Positions 1 through 9,109 of a stretch of DNA of 64,000 nt are shown here, one piece after another (the first letter of the stretch is position 1; each line of letters begins with the position of its first letter). The stretch comes from MPNP01 sp026709725. GTDB taxonomy: Bacteria > Pseudomonadota > Alphaproteobacteria > Rhodobacterales > Rhodobacteraceae. The stretch lies in contig OZ241384.1 in the NCBI GenBank assembly GCA_965200805.1, positions 310,001-374,000 on the forward strand, given 5' to 3'. The notes below the pieces were generated by a model. The model was not told the origin of the DNA. It did not search any database and saw only the letters and a list, made by a program, of their open reading frames with translations. The translations under genes were made by a program, and so were the position numbers.

Positions 1-161
1 GGGTCGAAATCCGCAACTTTGGTGTATTTATACCCAAGCGACTTGCACCGCGCAGATCACGGAATCCACGAACGGGTGTGGCATTCGATCTCGGTCCACG
101 CAATACGATCAACTACAAACCCGGACGCCGTCTGCACGGAATCTTCAACAAGGACTCCTGA
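1..161 (+). CDS. ihfB: Integration host factor beta subunit, C-terminal end (partial)
   Basis: The frame from base 3 to the TGA at 159-161 gives 52 residues matching the DNA-binding arm and C-terminal helix of the HU/IHF family. They begin VEIRNFGVFIPKR and include RNPRTGVAFDLGPRNTINYKPGR. The RNPRTG loop carries the conserved proline that intercalates into DNA at the bend, and the YKPGRRL stretch is the usual family end. IHF is a heterodimer that sharply bends DNA in replication, recombination and promoter architecture. The beta rather than alpha or HU assignment rests mainly on context: ihfB followed by a LapA-like gene and trpF is a common alphaproteobacterial order. The 5' part lies outside the window. 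Confidence 0.85.
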   Translation, partial: VEIRNFGVFIPKRLAPRRSRNPRTGVAFDLGPRNTINYKPGRRLHGIFNKDS

Positions 162-192
162 ATCCCGATTATGCTCTGGAAGCGCGCAATTG

Positions 193-546
193 ATGCGTAT
201 TGTTAAATCTGTATTCCTTGCCCTGGTTGGATTTGCATTTTTCATCCTGGCTTTGGCCAATCGCGATCCGGTCACGCTTCGTCTCTTGCCCGAATCACTC
301 GGCACGTCCATCTCCGACCTGCCAACCGTCTCGGTCCCACTGTTTCTGCCGATCTTTGGCAGTGTGATTATCGGTCTCCTGATCGGTTTTTTCTGGGAGT
401 GGCTGCGGGAGCACCATCATCGGGCGCGTGCATCAGCAAGCCAGCGTCAGGTATCCCGCATGAAGAAGGAAATCTCGACTCTCAAACGGAACACCACCGA
501 ACCGGATGATGTCCCGGATGATGTCCTCGCCCTGATCAATGACTGA
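193..546 (+). CDS. LapA/DUF1049-family inner membrane protein
   Basis: A 117-residue protein starting MRIVKSVFLALVGF. The frame is open further upstream, but that part overlaps ihfB, so the ATG at 193 is preferred. Two hydrophobic segments (about residues 4-22 and 47-70) are separated by a short polar loop with NRDPVTLRLLP, the typical LapA-domain layout. A charged, coiled-coil-like cytoplasmic tail (RQVSRMKKEISTLKR) follows. In E. coli the LapA/LapB pair helps control lipopolysaccharide synthesis; for this gene only the family membership is visible. It sits 31 bases after ihfB, and its last codons overlap the trpF start in an ATGACTGA arrangement, so the three genes are probably co-transcribed. 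Confidence 0.8.
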   Translation: MRIVKSVFLALVGFAFFILALANRDPVTLRLLPESLGTSISDLPTVSVPLFLPIFGSVIIGLLIGFFWEWLREHHHRARASASQRQVSRMKKEISTLKRNTTEPDDVPDDVLALIND

Positions 547-1240
547 CCGGCTTGTGATCGACAGGGGTCATTCCGCAACATGCGGTGTGCGGGTCAAGAT
601 CTGCGGCTTGACCCGCATGTCGGACACTGATGCGGCCCTCAATGCCGGTGCCAGCTACATCGGCCTTGTCCGCTTTCCGCGATCCCCCCGTCACATTTCG
701 ATCGCTTTGGCGCGCAATCTGGTCGCCAGAGCTGAGGGTCGGGCTGTCAGAACTGTCCTGGTGGTCGATCCGACCGATTCCGAGATTTGCACACTGCAAA
801 GGAATATCCCGTTTGACCTCCTGCAGCTTCACGGCAGCGAATCTCCCGAACGCATCGCCACGATACGAAACATGGCTCCCTGGCAGATCATGAAGGCGGT
901 TGGCCTTGCAGGCAAGGCTGATCTGGCAAAACTGGCGGAATACGAAGCGGTCGCAGACCAGATTCTGGTTGATGCCCGACCGAAGGATGATGTGGCTCTG
1001 CCAGGCGGCAACGGCCTGACATTTGACTGGACGCTTCTGGAGAATGCAGTCTTTACCAAACCCTGGATGCTGGCAGGTGGCCTGAACGCCGGCAATGTGG
1101 CCACTGCGATTCGGCTGACAGGAGCAAGTCAGGTGGATGTTTCATCTGGTATTGAAGCAGCGCCAGGCTTAAAGGATCCTGCAAAAATCGCAGAATTTGT
1201 TGCGGCTGCACGGTATAAGGCATCAGCTGATGAATCATGA
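539..1240 (+). CDS. trpF: Phosphoribosylanthranilate isomerase
   Basis: A 233-residue TIM-barrel enzyme that converts N-(5-phosphoribosyl)anthranilate to the ribulose form in tryptophan synthesis. Hallmarks are VKICGLTR near the start (catalytic Cys), the LLQLHGSE strand, VDARPK, and the phosphate-binding LAGGLNAGNV and VDVSSGIE near the end. The ATG at 539 overlaps the preceding stop by 8 bases. A GTG at 587 (V-R-V-K-I-C) would give a protein starting closer to the family norm, because about 16 residues precede the conserved strand here. It overlaps trpB by 11 bases, which implies translational coupling. Confidence 0.93.
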   Translation: MTDRLVIDRGHSATCGVRVKICGLTRMSDTDAALNAGASYIGLVRFPRSPRHISIALARNLVARAEGRAVRTVLVVDPTDSEICTLQRNIPFDLLQLHGSESPERIATIRNMAPWQIMKAVGLAGKADLAKLAEYEAVADQILVDARPKDDVALPGGNGLTFDWTLLENAVFTKPWMLAGGLNAGNVATAIRLTGASQVDVSSGIEAAPGLKDPAKIAEFVAAARYKASADES

Positions 1241-2459
1241 ATTGGTCAATACATTCCTGTCCGGGCCGGATCAGAACGGATGTTTTGGCAAATTTGGCGG
1301 TCGCTTCGTTTCTGAAACCCTTATGCCTCTCATTCTTGATCTGGAAAAGGAATATCAGGCCAGCAGAACCGATGAGTCATTCAGGGCGGAAATGGAAGAT
1401 CTCTGGACACATTATGTCGGGCGCCCCTCGCCTCTCTACTATGCCGAGCGATTGACAGAGCATGTGGGCGGAGCCAGGATCTACCTCAAGCGTGATGAAC
1501 TCAACCATACAGGTGCTCACAAGATCAACAATGTCCTCGGCCAAATTCTCCTTGCCCGCCGTATGGGCAAGACACGCATCATTGCCGAGACGGGTGCAGG
1601 ACAGCATGGTGTTGCCTGCGCAACGGTCTGTGCACGCTTTGGCCTTCCCTGCATCGTCTATATGGGCGAGCATGATGTGGAGCGCCAGGCTCCCAATGTG
1701 TTCCGGATGCGCCTGCTTGGTGCTGAAATCATCCCGGTTTCTTCCGGGCGCGGAACCCTCAAGGATGCGATGAATGACGCGCTGCGGGACTGGGTGACCA
1801 ATGTCAGGGACACCTTCTACTGCATTGGCACTGTGGCCGGCCCCCACCCCTACCCCGCCATGGTCCGGGATTTCCAGTCCATTATCGGCAAGGAAGCGCG
1901 GGAACAGATGCTGGCCCGGGAGGGTCGCCTTCCTGACATTCTGGTCGCAGCAATCGGGGGCGGCTCCAATGCCATGGGTCTCTTCTATCCATTTCTTGAT
2001 GACCGTGATGTGACCATCATCGGCGTCGAGGCCGGTGGTCAGGGAATCGATGACCGGATCATGCATTGTGCCTCACTGACCGGTGGACGACCGGGTGTCC
2101 TGCATGGCAACCGGACATACCTGTTGCAGAATGCCGACGGTCAGATCCAGGAGGGATTCTCGATTTCAGCCGGTCTGGACTATCCCGGCGTCGGTCCGGA
2201 ACATGCATGGCTTTACGAAACCGGTCGCGCCTCCTATGTCGCGATCACTGACGATGAAGCCCTTGCCGCATTTCAGACCTGCTGTGAACACGAAGGGATC
2301 ATCCCCGCTCTTGAACCCAGTCACGCGCTGGCTCATGTCATCAAGATTGCCGGTGATCTGCCAAAAGAAACCATTATCTGCATGAATATGTGCGGTCGGG
2401 GCGACAAGGACATCTACACCGTGGCCCGGGCGCTCGGCATGGACATCAGCGAATCCTGA
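1230..2459 (+). CDS. trpB: Tryptophan synthase beta chain
   Basis: A 409-residue PLP enzyme that joins indole and serine to make tryptophan. The HTGAHKINN motif carries the lysine that binds PLP. GAGQHGVA, the phosphate-binding GGGSNAMG and the C-terminal SHALAH and MCGRGDKD stretches are all present. An in-frame start at 1197 exists, but the ATG at 1230 (MNHELVNTFLSG) gives the usual TrpB N-terminus and overlaps trpF by only 11 bases. Unusually, trpA is not next to it; the alpha chain lies 4.2 kb away on the other strand at 6699-7490. Confidence 0.96.
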   Translation: MNHELVNTFLSGPDQNGCFGKFGGRFVSETLMPLILDLEKEYQASRTDESFRAEMEDLWTHYVGRPSPLYYAERLTEHVGGARIYLKRDELNHTGAHKINNVLGQILLARRMGKTRIIAETGAGQHGVACATVCARFGLPCIVYMGEHDVERQAPNVFRMRLLGAEIIPVSSGRGTLKDAMNDALRDWVTNVRDTFYCIGTVAGPHPYPAMVRDFQSIIGKEAREQMLAREGRLPDILVAAIGGGSNAMGLFYPFLDDRDVTIIGVEAGGQGIDDRIMHCASLTGGRPGVLHGNRTYLLQNADGQIQEGFSISAGLDYPGVGPEHAWLYETGRASYVAITDDEALAAFQTCCEHEGIIPALEPSHALAHVIKIAGDLPKETIICMNMCGRGDKDIYTVARALGMDISES

Positions 2460-2467
2460 ACCGAGCC

Positions 2468-3286
2468 GTGCACCCTTTCCACAAAGCCGGGTTCCAGCGC
2501 ATCTTCGGGACATGGCCGCTTCAGGGACAGGCAGCCGAGAAGGCGACTCTGGCCGCTCTCGAGACCGGCTATCGCGCCATCGACACGGCACAGTTCTATC
2601 AGAATGAAACCGCGGTTGGCCGGGCTCTGAAAGCCGCGGCACTCCCGCGCGATTCGCTCTGCATCACAACCAAGGTCATGCCGGGCAACTATTCCTCCGA
2701 TCGCTTCCGCCCCTCGGTTGAGCAGAGTCTTGCCGATCTCGGACTGGACTCGGTCGATATTCTCCTGCTGCACTGGCCGCCACCTGATGGCAATCTTTTC
2801 CAGTGCCTCGAGTGGCTGCAGGACATGCAGACCCGCGGCCTTGCTCGCAGAATTGGCGTCTCCAACTTTACCATCAGTCTTCTGAAAGAGACCTGCGCCT
2901 TTCTTGATGTCCCGCTTGCAACCAACCAGATTGAGTTTCATCCCTTTCTGGATCAGTCCAGACTCATGCAGCATGCGACGAAGCACCGGATTCAACTCAG
3001 CGCCTACTGCGCTCTGGACCGGGGTGTCGCCTGCACCGATCCCGATCTCGCCGCCATCGGGCAACGCTACGGCAAGACTGCCGCAAAAGTAACCCTGCGC
3101 TGGATTCTGCAAAAGGGCATCATCCCGATTTCGATGTCATCACGCCCGGCCAGGATCAGGGTCAATTTTGCCATTGAGGACTTCACACTCACCCATATTG
3201 ATATGGACATGATTGATCGGCGATGTGATCGCAATCTGCGGATCGTCAACAGCGAGAAGGTACCCCATGCTCCCCCATGGGATTGA
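2468..3286 (+). CDS. Aldo/keto reductase (2,5-diketo-D-gluconate reductase-like)
   Basis: A 272-residue NADPH-dependent TIM-barrel oxidoreductase. The catalytic tetrad can be read as Asp and Tyr in AIDTAQFYQNE, Lys in ITTKVMPG and His in LLLHWPP. IGVSNF and NQIEFHPFL are also typical. The start is a GTG (VHPFHKAGFQRIFGTWPLQG) 8 bases after trpB; reading further upstream would run into trpB with no AKR similarity. No strong ribosome site is visible, so translation may be coupled to trpB. The physiological substrate cannot be read from sequence. It occupies the place where trpA would be expected. Confidence 0.85.
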   Translation: MHPFHKAGFQRIFGTWPLQGQAAEKATLAALETGYRAIDTAQFYQNETAVGRALKAAALPRDSLCITTKVMPGNYSSDRFRPSVEQSLADLGLDSVDILLLHWPPPDGNLFQCLEWLQDMQTRGLARRIGVSNFTISLLKETCAFLDVPLATNQIEFHPFLDQSRLMQHATKHRIQLSAYCALDRGVACTDPDLAAIGQRYGKTAAKVTLRWILQKGIIPISMSSRPARIRVNFAIEDFTLTHIDMDMIDRRCDRNLRIVNSEKVPHAPPWD

Positions 3287-3450
3287 TGCCATCTGCTTTC
3301 ACAAGACCCGCTTGTCGACAGACTCTTTCGAACCCAAAGAACTGCAACGGGTCGCTCCGGTCAAACAGTTGACGCATCCTTCCCCGCTGTCCGGAACTGT
3401 CAGCCCTCCCCTGCCCCCGGACACTGTCTCCCGGACGGAAAGTCGGGGCA

Positions 3451-3477
3451 ATTGCCCGGGGTGCCGGTCCGGGCAAT
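3451..3477. terminator. Hairpin between convergent genes
   Basis: ATTGCCCGG at 3451-3459 pairs perfectly with CCGGGCAAT at 3469-3477 across a 9-base loop. It lies between the ends of the plus-strand reductase and the minus-strand DUF2237 gene. There is no T-tract, so if it terminates it may be weak or bidirectional. Apart from this hairpin the 246-base gap shows nothing I recognise. Confidence 0.4.
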
Positions 3478-3532
3478 GCCTGTCTTCACCCGGCTGACCT
3501 CCTGCCAGGACAAGGCATGACTGAGCCCCGCA

Positions 3533-3904
3533 TCAGTTGAGATCAATGGCACGCTGTTTGAGATGCTCGAGAGGGACATGCTCAAGGGCCCGCATATTGG
3601 TGCTGCGTAACCGCACGAGCGGCGCGATGCCTTCGTCATAGGCCTGGGCAAAACGCAGGGCACAAAGACACCACTGATCACCATCCACGAGTCCCGGAAA
3701 ATTATACTCCGGCCTTGGTGTCGAGAGATCATTTCCGACATATTTTGAATAGGCCAGAAATTCATCGGTCATGATCGCACAGACCGTGTGGCTGCCAACA
3801 TCCTCGTCAACGGTCTCACAACATCCTGTCCGAAAATAGCCGGTCATGGGATCCTCCGAGCAGCATTCCAGGGGCTCACCAAGGACATTCAACTGTTTTG
3901 CCAC
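3533..3904 (-). CDS. DUF2237-family cysteine-rich small protein
   Basis: A 123-residue protein with the strongly conserved DUF2237 pattern: NVLGEPLECC, TGYFRTGCCET, DVGSHTVCA, GNDLSTPRPEY and DGDQWCLCA. Several paired cysteines suggest metal binding or a redox role, but the function of this family is not established. I prefer the GTG at 3904, which follows a GGGAG ribosome site by about 7 bases. An ATG at 3946 is also open but would overlap pth by 26 bases. It is the last gene of the minus-strand run trpA-lldD-rplY-pth, 16 bases after pth. Confidence 0.8.
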   Translation of the reverse strand: MAKQLNVLGEPLECCSEDPMTGYFRTGCCETVDEDVGSHTVCAIMTDEFLAYSKYVGNDLSTPRPEYNFPGLVDGDQWCLCALRFAQAYDEGIAPLVRLRSTNMRALEHVPLEHLKQRAIDLN

Positions 3905-3920
3905 ACCAAAAACTCCCTGA

Positions 3921-4595
3921 TCACCCTTTAAGTCCCACGAATGCACGCAACCTTGCCCGCCAATCCTGCGGCGCAGCAGAGGGCTTCATCTCGCTGCCCT
4001 CCGGTGGCATGCGACCAGACCGCCGGTTTGCCTGCGGCTGCATAATGGCGTTGAGAAACGCTGCGTGATTGCCAACGATCAATCCTTCAATATTATCGGC
4101 GATGCGATCAAGCAGGGGCTCAAGCCAGTCCTCCCGTTCCTTGCGGGAAAACTTCCCGAGAACATGACCGCGCACCCTGTCCCTGTGGCCCGGGTGACCA
4201 ATTCCCAACCGAACCCGGATAAATTCCGGGCCGGTATGACTGATGATGGAACGCAACCCGTTGTGGCCGGCGTGACCGCCCCCCTGCCTGATTCTGATTT
4301 TTCCTGGAACAAGATCAATCTCATCATGCAGGACAATCACATCATCAAGCGGAATCCTGAAGTAGTCCAATGCTGCCCGCACCGCCATGCCAGAATTGTT
4401 CATATAGGTTTGCGGCTTGAGAAGCAGCACTTTGGAGTTCCCGATTCTGGTGTCAGCAGCCTCAGACGAATACCGATCACGCCACCCGGCAGCCCCCGAC
4501 ACGGCAGCAATCCTGTCGAGTGCCATCATGCCAATATTATGGCGGTCTTCAGCATGTCGCCGGCCCGGATTGCCCAATCCCACGAGCAGTTTCAT
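3921..4595 (-). CDS. pth: Peptidyl-tRNA hydrolase
   Basis: A 224-residue Pth that releases tRNA from peptidyl-tRNA that has dropped off ribosomes. MKLLVGLGNPGRRHAEDRHNIG carries the conserved Asn and catalytic His, and KPQTYMNNSG, VLHDEIDL and GGHAGHNGLRSI are all present. The C-terminal tail of about 30 residues (basic, proline-rich) exceeds the usual bacterial length, as is common in alphaproteobacteria. A GGAGG ribosome site precedes the ATG. The pairing with rplY upstream is a widespread arrangement. Confidence 0.95.
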   Translation of the reverse strand: MKLLVGLGNPGRRHAEDRHNIGMMALDRIAAVSGAAGWRDRYSSEAADTRIGNSKVLLLKPQTYMNNSGMAVRAALDYFRIPLDDVIVLHDEIDLVPGKIRIRQGGGHAGHNGLRSIISHTGPEFIRVRLGIGHPGHRDRVRGHVLGKFSRKEREDWLEPLLDRIADNIEGLIVGNHAAFLNAIMQPQANRRSGRMPPEGSEMKPSAAPQDWRARLRAFVGLKG

Positions 4596-4685
4596 TGCCT
4601 CGGCCTCCGCCCACAGTCTCCAACCACCAGGAGGAAAGTTCCCACCGGGCTGACTCCCCGCTGTCGATCTGTGACTCCCGGATAT

Positions 4686-5357
4686 CTATGATTCTCCACC
4701 CTCACCCTGGGATACAGCAGTATCGCTCGCCGCATCCTCATCAAGGTCACCTGCCACCTCTTCTTCCCCGACCTCCTCAACCAGACTTGATGGTGCGGAG
4801 ATATTGGCAATGACAAAATCCCGGTCTGTGATCGTGGCCTCGGTACCCTCGGGCAACTCGATCATGGAGATGGTCACAACATCACCGATTTCCATACCAT
4901 CAAGCCTGATGGGGATCTCAGCCGGAATATCCCCGGCCGTGACCACAAGCTCAACCTCGTTCCTGACCACGGTAAGGACGCCACCCATCTTGAGCCCCGG
5001 GCTTTCGGCATGACCTGTGAAGGCAATGGGAATCTGCATGTTGATGCGAGAATCCTGATGAATGCGAACGAAATCGACATGGGTTGGCAATTCGTTGACA
5101 ACATCACGTTGTACACCGCGGCAGATGACACGAACATCATCCTGACCATCGACCTGCAGATTAAAGAGCGTCGACAGGAATCGGCCTGCATTCAGCATCT
5201 TGAACAGTGTATTGAACCGGACATTGATCGGCAGCGGGTCACCGCCGCCACCGTAGACAACACCGGGGACAAATCCATCCCTGCGTGCCTGACGAGCGGC
5301 CCCCTTACCTGTCCTCGTCCTTGGCAATGCAGGGAGATCGGGTATCTTGCCAGTCAT
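4686..5357 (-). CDS. rplY: 50S ribosomal protein L25/Ctc
   Basis: A 223-residue long-form (Ctc-type) L25, which binds 5S rRNA. The N-terminal L25 domain reads RTRTGKGAARQARRDGFVPGVVYGGG. A beta-rich C-terminal domain follows (VEVVVTAGDIPAEI-like stretch, then IGDVVTISMIELPEGTEATITDRD). The tail is very acidic (EEVGEEEVAGDLDEDAASD). The frame is open 42 codons further, but the ATG at 5357 is preceded at 5 bases by a clear GGAGG and gives the standard TGK start. The 90-base gap to pth suggests one transcript. Confidence 0.93.
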   Translation of the reverse strand: MTGKIPDLPALPRTRTGKGAARQARRDGFVPGVVYGGGGDPLPINVRFNTLFKMLNAGRFLSTLFNLQVDGQDDVRVICRGVQRDVVNELPTHVDFVRIHQDSRINMQIPIAFTGHAESPGLKMGGVLTVVRNEVELVVTAGDIPAEIPIRLDGMEIGDVVTISMIELPEGTEATITDRDFVIANISAPSSLVEEVGEEEVAGDLDEDAASDTAVSQGEGGES

Positions 5358-5498
5358 CCTGACCTCCATTGCTGTTACGGCGGACATCCTCCAAGGGTGC
5401 ATGCCCGCAAGGGCTGCGTCTATAGGATAGACCCGGTCTCCTGACAACCGGATATCCACCGATGCAGTCGCGATCTCTGCCAAATGACCGCTGGCATG

Positions 5499-6635
5499 TC
5501 ATGCAACCACATTGTGCTGACCGACATTCCTGATGTGCTGTTCACCACAGAGCGCCATCGTGAGATCAAGTTCATTGTGGAGAATCTCAAGGACCTGTCG
5601 CACACCGGCCCCACCGGCGGCGCCCAAGCCGTAGATATAGGCTCGACCAATAAAGACTCCGCTGGCACCGAGAGCCCGCGCCCTCATGACATCCTGGCCG
5701 GAGCGGACCCCCGAATCAAGCATGACCTCAACACGGTCACCAACGGCATCCACAATCGCGCGCAATGCCGAAATTGATGAGACCGTCCCGTCAAGCTGAC
5801 GGCCTCCATGATTGGAGACGATGATCCCATCGGCACCGATATCACGAGCCCGTACCGCATCGTTGACATCAAGGATCCCCTTCAGGACAAAGGGGCCATC
5901 CCACTCCCTGCGGATTGCAGAAACCCGTTCCCAGTCCAGTCTGGGCTCAAACTGCTCCCCGACCCAGCTCATCAGAGAGCGAGTATCCTGTACGGCATCG
6001 ACATGGCCAACGATATTGCCGAATGATCGCCGTCCTGTGCGCAGCATGCCAAGCCCCCAGGGAATCTTGCCGGCCAGGTTGAAGCAGTTTGGCAGTGTCA
6101 AGCGCATCGGCACAGTCAGCCCATTACGAATATCGGCATGACGCTGCCCGAGAACCTGTAAATCAAGTGTCAGGACAAGCACACGACAACCGACCTTCTT
6201 CACGCGCGCAATCAGTCTGTGAACATAATCCTCATCTCGCATGACATAAAGTTGGAACCAGAACCCCCGATAGGCATGTTCGGCGACATCCTCAACGGAA
6301 CAGATCGACATCGTCGACAGGATGAAGGGAACCCCGAAATCCCTGGCCGCCCGGGCTGCCCTGATCTCCCCATCCGCGGCCTGCATCCCGGTCATTCCGA
6401 CGGGTGCCAGCCCCACGGGCATGGCGACATCCTCACCCATCATCGTCGATGCAAGGGTACGATTCGAAAGATCCCGGGCCACCCGCTGCCGGAAGCGGAC
6501 AGCAGCGAAGTCGTCACGATTGACCCGAAGCGTACTCTCGGTCCAGCTTCCCGATTCAACATAATCAACAAACATGCGCGGGACACGACGATGATACACA
6601 TGCCGCAAATCCTCCAGGCAGGTAATCACGTGCAT
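5499..6635 (-). CDS. lldD: FMN-dependent alpha-hydroxy acid (L-lactate) dehydrogenase
   Basis: A 378-residue flavoenzyme of the LldD/glycolate oxidase family that oxidises L-lactate to pyruvate at the membrane. Visible family features are the PVGLAPVGMTGM flavin-binding start, FQLYVMRD, LTLDLQVLGQRHAD, FVLKGILDVNDA and SNHGGRQLDGT with the catalytic His and Arg, followed by DSGVRSGQDV and GRAYIYGLGA. An AGGAGA ribosome site lies 6 bases before the ATG. Related enzymes use other 2-hydroxy acids, so lactate is the likely rather than proven substrate. It is 63 bases downstream of trpA. Confidence 0.88.
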   Translation of the reverse strand: MHVITCLEDLRHVYHRRVPRMFVDYVESGSWTESTLRVNRDDFAAVRFRQRVARDLSNRTLASTMMGEDVAMPVGLAPVGMTGMQAADGEIRAARAARDFGVPFILSTMSICSVEDVAEHAYRGFWFQLYVMRDEDYVHRLIARVKKVGCRVLVLTLDLQVLGQRHADIRNGLTVPMRLTLPNCFNLAGKIPWGLGMLRTGRRSFGNIVGHVDAVQDTRSLMSWVGEQFEPRLDWERVSAIRREWDGPFVLKGILDVNDAVRARDIGADGIIVSNHGGRQLDGTVSSISALRAIVDAVGDRVEVMLDSGVRSGQDVMRARALGASGVFIGRAYIYGLGAAGGAGVRQVLEILHNELDLTMALCGEQHIRNVGQHNVVA

Positions 6636-6698
6636 TGATGTCTCCTGCGTGATGCGCTCACGGTCTGCCTGATTCGTGCCCCCATCCCAGGCCTCCTG

Positions 6699-7490
6699 TC
6701 ATGCTGCATGGGCACCCATGGCCAGAGAGGCCACATGGTCGAGCAATGCATTGACCTCCTCACCCTCGGCGATACGGCTGACAATTGATGAGCCGACAAC
6801 GACACCATCGGCAACCCGCGCAATCTCACGAGCCGCCTCTGGAGTCTTGACCCCAAATCCAACACAGACGGGCAGATCCGTTGCCGCCTTGATGCGAGCG
6901 ACATCACTGGCAACATCCGCAGGATTGGGTGTCTGTGCGCCCGTGATCCCGGTGATTGACACAAAATAGACAAAGCCACTGCTGTTTTGCAGGACACGGC
7001 CAAGCCGGTGATCATCGGTGGTCGGTGTGGCAAGGCGGATGAAGTTCAAACCGGACTGCTGGGCCGGCAGACAGAGTTCCTCATCTTCCTCTGGGGGCAG
7101 GTCAACAACAATCAGGCCGTCAACACCTGCCTGCCTGGCATCAGCAAGGAAGCGGTCCACACCATAGATATAGATGGGGTTGTAGTACCCCATCAGGATG
7201 ACGGGCGTCATGTCATTGGCGGCCCGGAAGGTCGTGACCATGTCAAGGGTGCGGGCAACGGTCTGGCCGGACGCGAGTGCCCGCTGGCCAGCGCGTTGGA
7301 TGATCGGCCCGTCAGCCATCGGGTCCGTGAATGGGATGCCAAGTTCAATGATGTCCACACCAGCCGCCGGCAAACCCTTGAGAATTGCGGCTGAAGTGGC
7401 ATAATCTGGATCCCCGGCCATGGTATAGGAGATGAAGGCCTTGGCACCATCTGCCTGCAAGCGTCTGAATGTGGCTGTTATACGGGTCAT
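6699..7490 (-). CDS. trpA: Tryptophan synthase alpha chain
   Basis: A 263-residue TIM-barrel protein that cleaves indole-3-glycerol phosphate to indole for TrpB. With the ATG at 7490 (MTRITATFRRL), the catalytic acids in IIELGIPFTDPMADGP fall at Glu49 and Asp60, the classical TrpA numbering. A TTG four codons upstream (7502) is possible but less likely. GYYNPI, SGFVYFVSITGITG and GFGVKTPE are also present. It is separated from trpFB by five genes and transcribed the opposite way, so the complex partners must be balanced from two promoters. Confidence 0.95.
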   Translation of the reverse strand: MTRITATFRRLQADGAKAFISYTMAGDPDYATSAAILKGLPAAGVDIIELGIPFTDPMADGPIIQRAGQRALASGQTVARTLDMVTTFRAANDMTPVILMGYYNPIYIYGVDRFLADARQAGVDGLIVVDLPPEEDEELCLPAQQSGLNFIRLATPTTDDHRLGRVLQNSSGFVYFVSITGITGAQTPNPADVASDVARIKAATDLPVCVGFGVKTPEAAREIARVADGVVVGSSIVSRIAEGEEVNALLDHVASLAMGAHAA

Positions 7491-7615
7491 ACTCTCACTC
7501 AACCATCCAACATGATCAATCCCGGTATCGGACGGGCTATCGCTCTATCAAGGCAATAATGCCACTCCGGACCTGTCACCACGCCCTGTGATCAACAGTC
7601 CGGGCAGCAGCACAA

Positions 7616-7644
7616 TTGACATGGGCATTGACTTGCATGATAGG
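7616..7644 (+). promoter_or_regulatory. Candidate sigma-70-type promoter for ychF
   Basis: TTGACA at 7616-7621 is a perfect -35 match. It is followed after 17 bases by GATAGG (7639-7644), a poor -10 match. It lies about 90 bases before ychF in the gap between the divergent trpA and ychF. Alternative -10 choices exist. Confidence 0.3.
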
Positions 7645-7731
7645 GACCTTCCGATTGGATACAGGCTGGTGTTTGCTTGAAGTCCAGCGTGATTTCAAGA
7701 CGAACACACCACAAGATGCAAGGCATGACAG

Positions 7732-8829
7732 ATGGGATTCAAGACAGGGATTGTCGGCCTGCCCAATGTTGGCAAATCGACAATCTTCAACGCACTGACC
7801 CGAACTGCTGCGGCCCAGGCCGCCAACTACCCCTTTTGCACCATCGAACCCAATACCGGTGATGTCGCTGTTCCCGACCCACGACTCGACGCCATTGCCG
7901 CCCATGCCGGATCCCGCCTTGCCCTGTCGGCCCGCACCCGGTTTGTTGACATTGCCGGCCTTGTCAAGGGGGCCGCGCAAGGTGAAGGTCTCGGCAATCG
8001 TTTCCTTGGCAGCATCCGTGAGGTGGATGCAATTGCCCATGTCCTCCGCTGTTTTGAAAACGATGACATTGTCCATGTTCACGGCACGGTTGATCCACTG
8101 AATGATGTTCAGGTCGTGGAAACCGAACTTATCCTTGCCGATCTCGAATCCATCGAGCGCCAGTCCCAAGCTCTCAAGCGTCACGTCAAGGGCGGCGATG
8201 CGGACGCAATCCTGCGTCAGGCCTTGCTTGACCGGGCCGCGGTCGTGCTCAACGATGGCCGCCCGGCACGGGAGGTTGACATTGTGGGCGGTGAACGCAC
8301 CGCATGGCGCCAGATTGGTCTGCTCACGGCCAAGAAGGTCATGTACGTCTGCAATGTTGCTGAACAGGATATGGCCACAGGCAACGCCCAGACAGAACGC
8401 ATTGCCGAGCATGCCCGCAGTCAATCAATGCCTCTGGTCCTCTGTTCTGCCGCACTTGAGGAACAGCTCGGACATCTCGACAGAAGTGAGGCCGCTGAAT
8501 ATCTGGCCATGATCGGCTGTGAGGGGTCCGGACTCTCCCAGCTCGTCCGCATCGGCTATGACCTCCTCGGTCTGATCACATTCTTCACCGCAGGCCCGAA
8601 GGAAACCTGCGCCCGACCGGTCAGGGCCGGTGCAACGGCTCCGGAAGCCGCAGGCCGAATCCATGCGGATTTTCGTCGAGGCTTTATCCGTGCTGAAACC
8701 GTCTCCTTTGATGACTTCATCGCTGCCGATGGTTTTGCTGGCGCCCGGGCAGCGGGCAAGATCCGGGCTGAAGGGAAATCCTACATTGTTCAGGACGGTG
8801 ACATCATGAATTTCCTCTTCAATGTCTGA
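7732..8829 (+). CDS. ychF: Redox-regulated ATPase/GTP-binding protein YchF (OLA1 family)
   Basis: A 365-residue Obg-related P-loop NTPase. The G1 motif GLPNVGKST is at residues 9-17, followed by NYPFCTIEPN and DIAGLVKGA. The C-terminal TGS domain ends in GKSYIVQDGDIMNFLFNV, the nearly invariant YchF end. The family usually hydrolyses ATP, binds ribosomes and is linked to oxidative-stress responses. It often neighbours rplY-pth, which lie a few kb away here in the opposite direction. Confidence 0.95.
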   Translation: MGFKTGIVGLPNVGKSTIFNALTRTAAAQAANYPFCTIEPNTGDVAVPDPRLDAIAAHAGSRLALSARTRFVDIAGLVKGAAQGEGLGNRFLGSIREVDAIAHVLRCFENDDIVHVHGTVDPLNDVQVVETELILADLESIERQSQALKRHVKGGDADAILRQALLDRAAVVLNDGRPAREVDIVGGERTAWRQIGLLTAKKVMYVCNVAEQDMATGNAQTERIAEHARSQSMPLVLCSAALEEQLGHLDRSEAAEYLAMIGCEGSGLSQLVRIGYDLLGLITFFTAGPKETCARPVRAGATAPEAAGRIHADFRRGFIRAETVSFDDFIAADGFAGARAAGKIRAEGKSYIVQDGDIMNFLFNV

Positions 8830-9109
8830 TTCCGCTCCCGCAGACGGTCTGATCCATCCAGCCGGGATCTTTCCGGTCGCCATCCCCCGCGCCAATCCAG
8901 ACCGGCGCATTGTCGATCCAGGGCCACCTGGACATTCACCATGACAGGATTCAGATTTTGTTTTTTATTTGCATACTGAACTTGAATATCTCCTGAGTGC
9001 ATATTAAATTCACATTTTATTAGCTGTATGCACTGGTCCACCCGTCACTTTGCGTTCCCTGTGCCAGGTTCTGCTATACGTCATCCGCCGCATTGCAGGA
9101 GGAATCAGC

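Noticed and set aside
1377..2066. Long minus-strand frames opposite trpB and similar shadows opposite ychF, sbcD-like and ileS genes.
   Set aside because: Each lies antisense to a gene with clear family motifs and shows none of its own.
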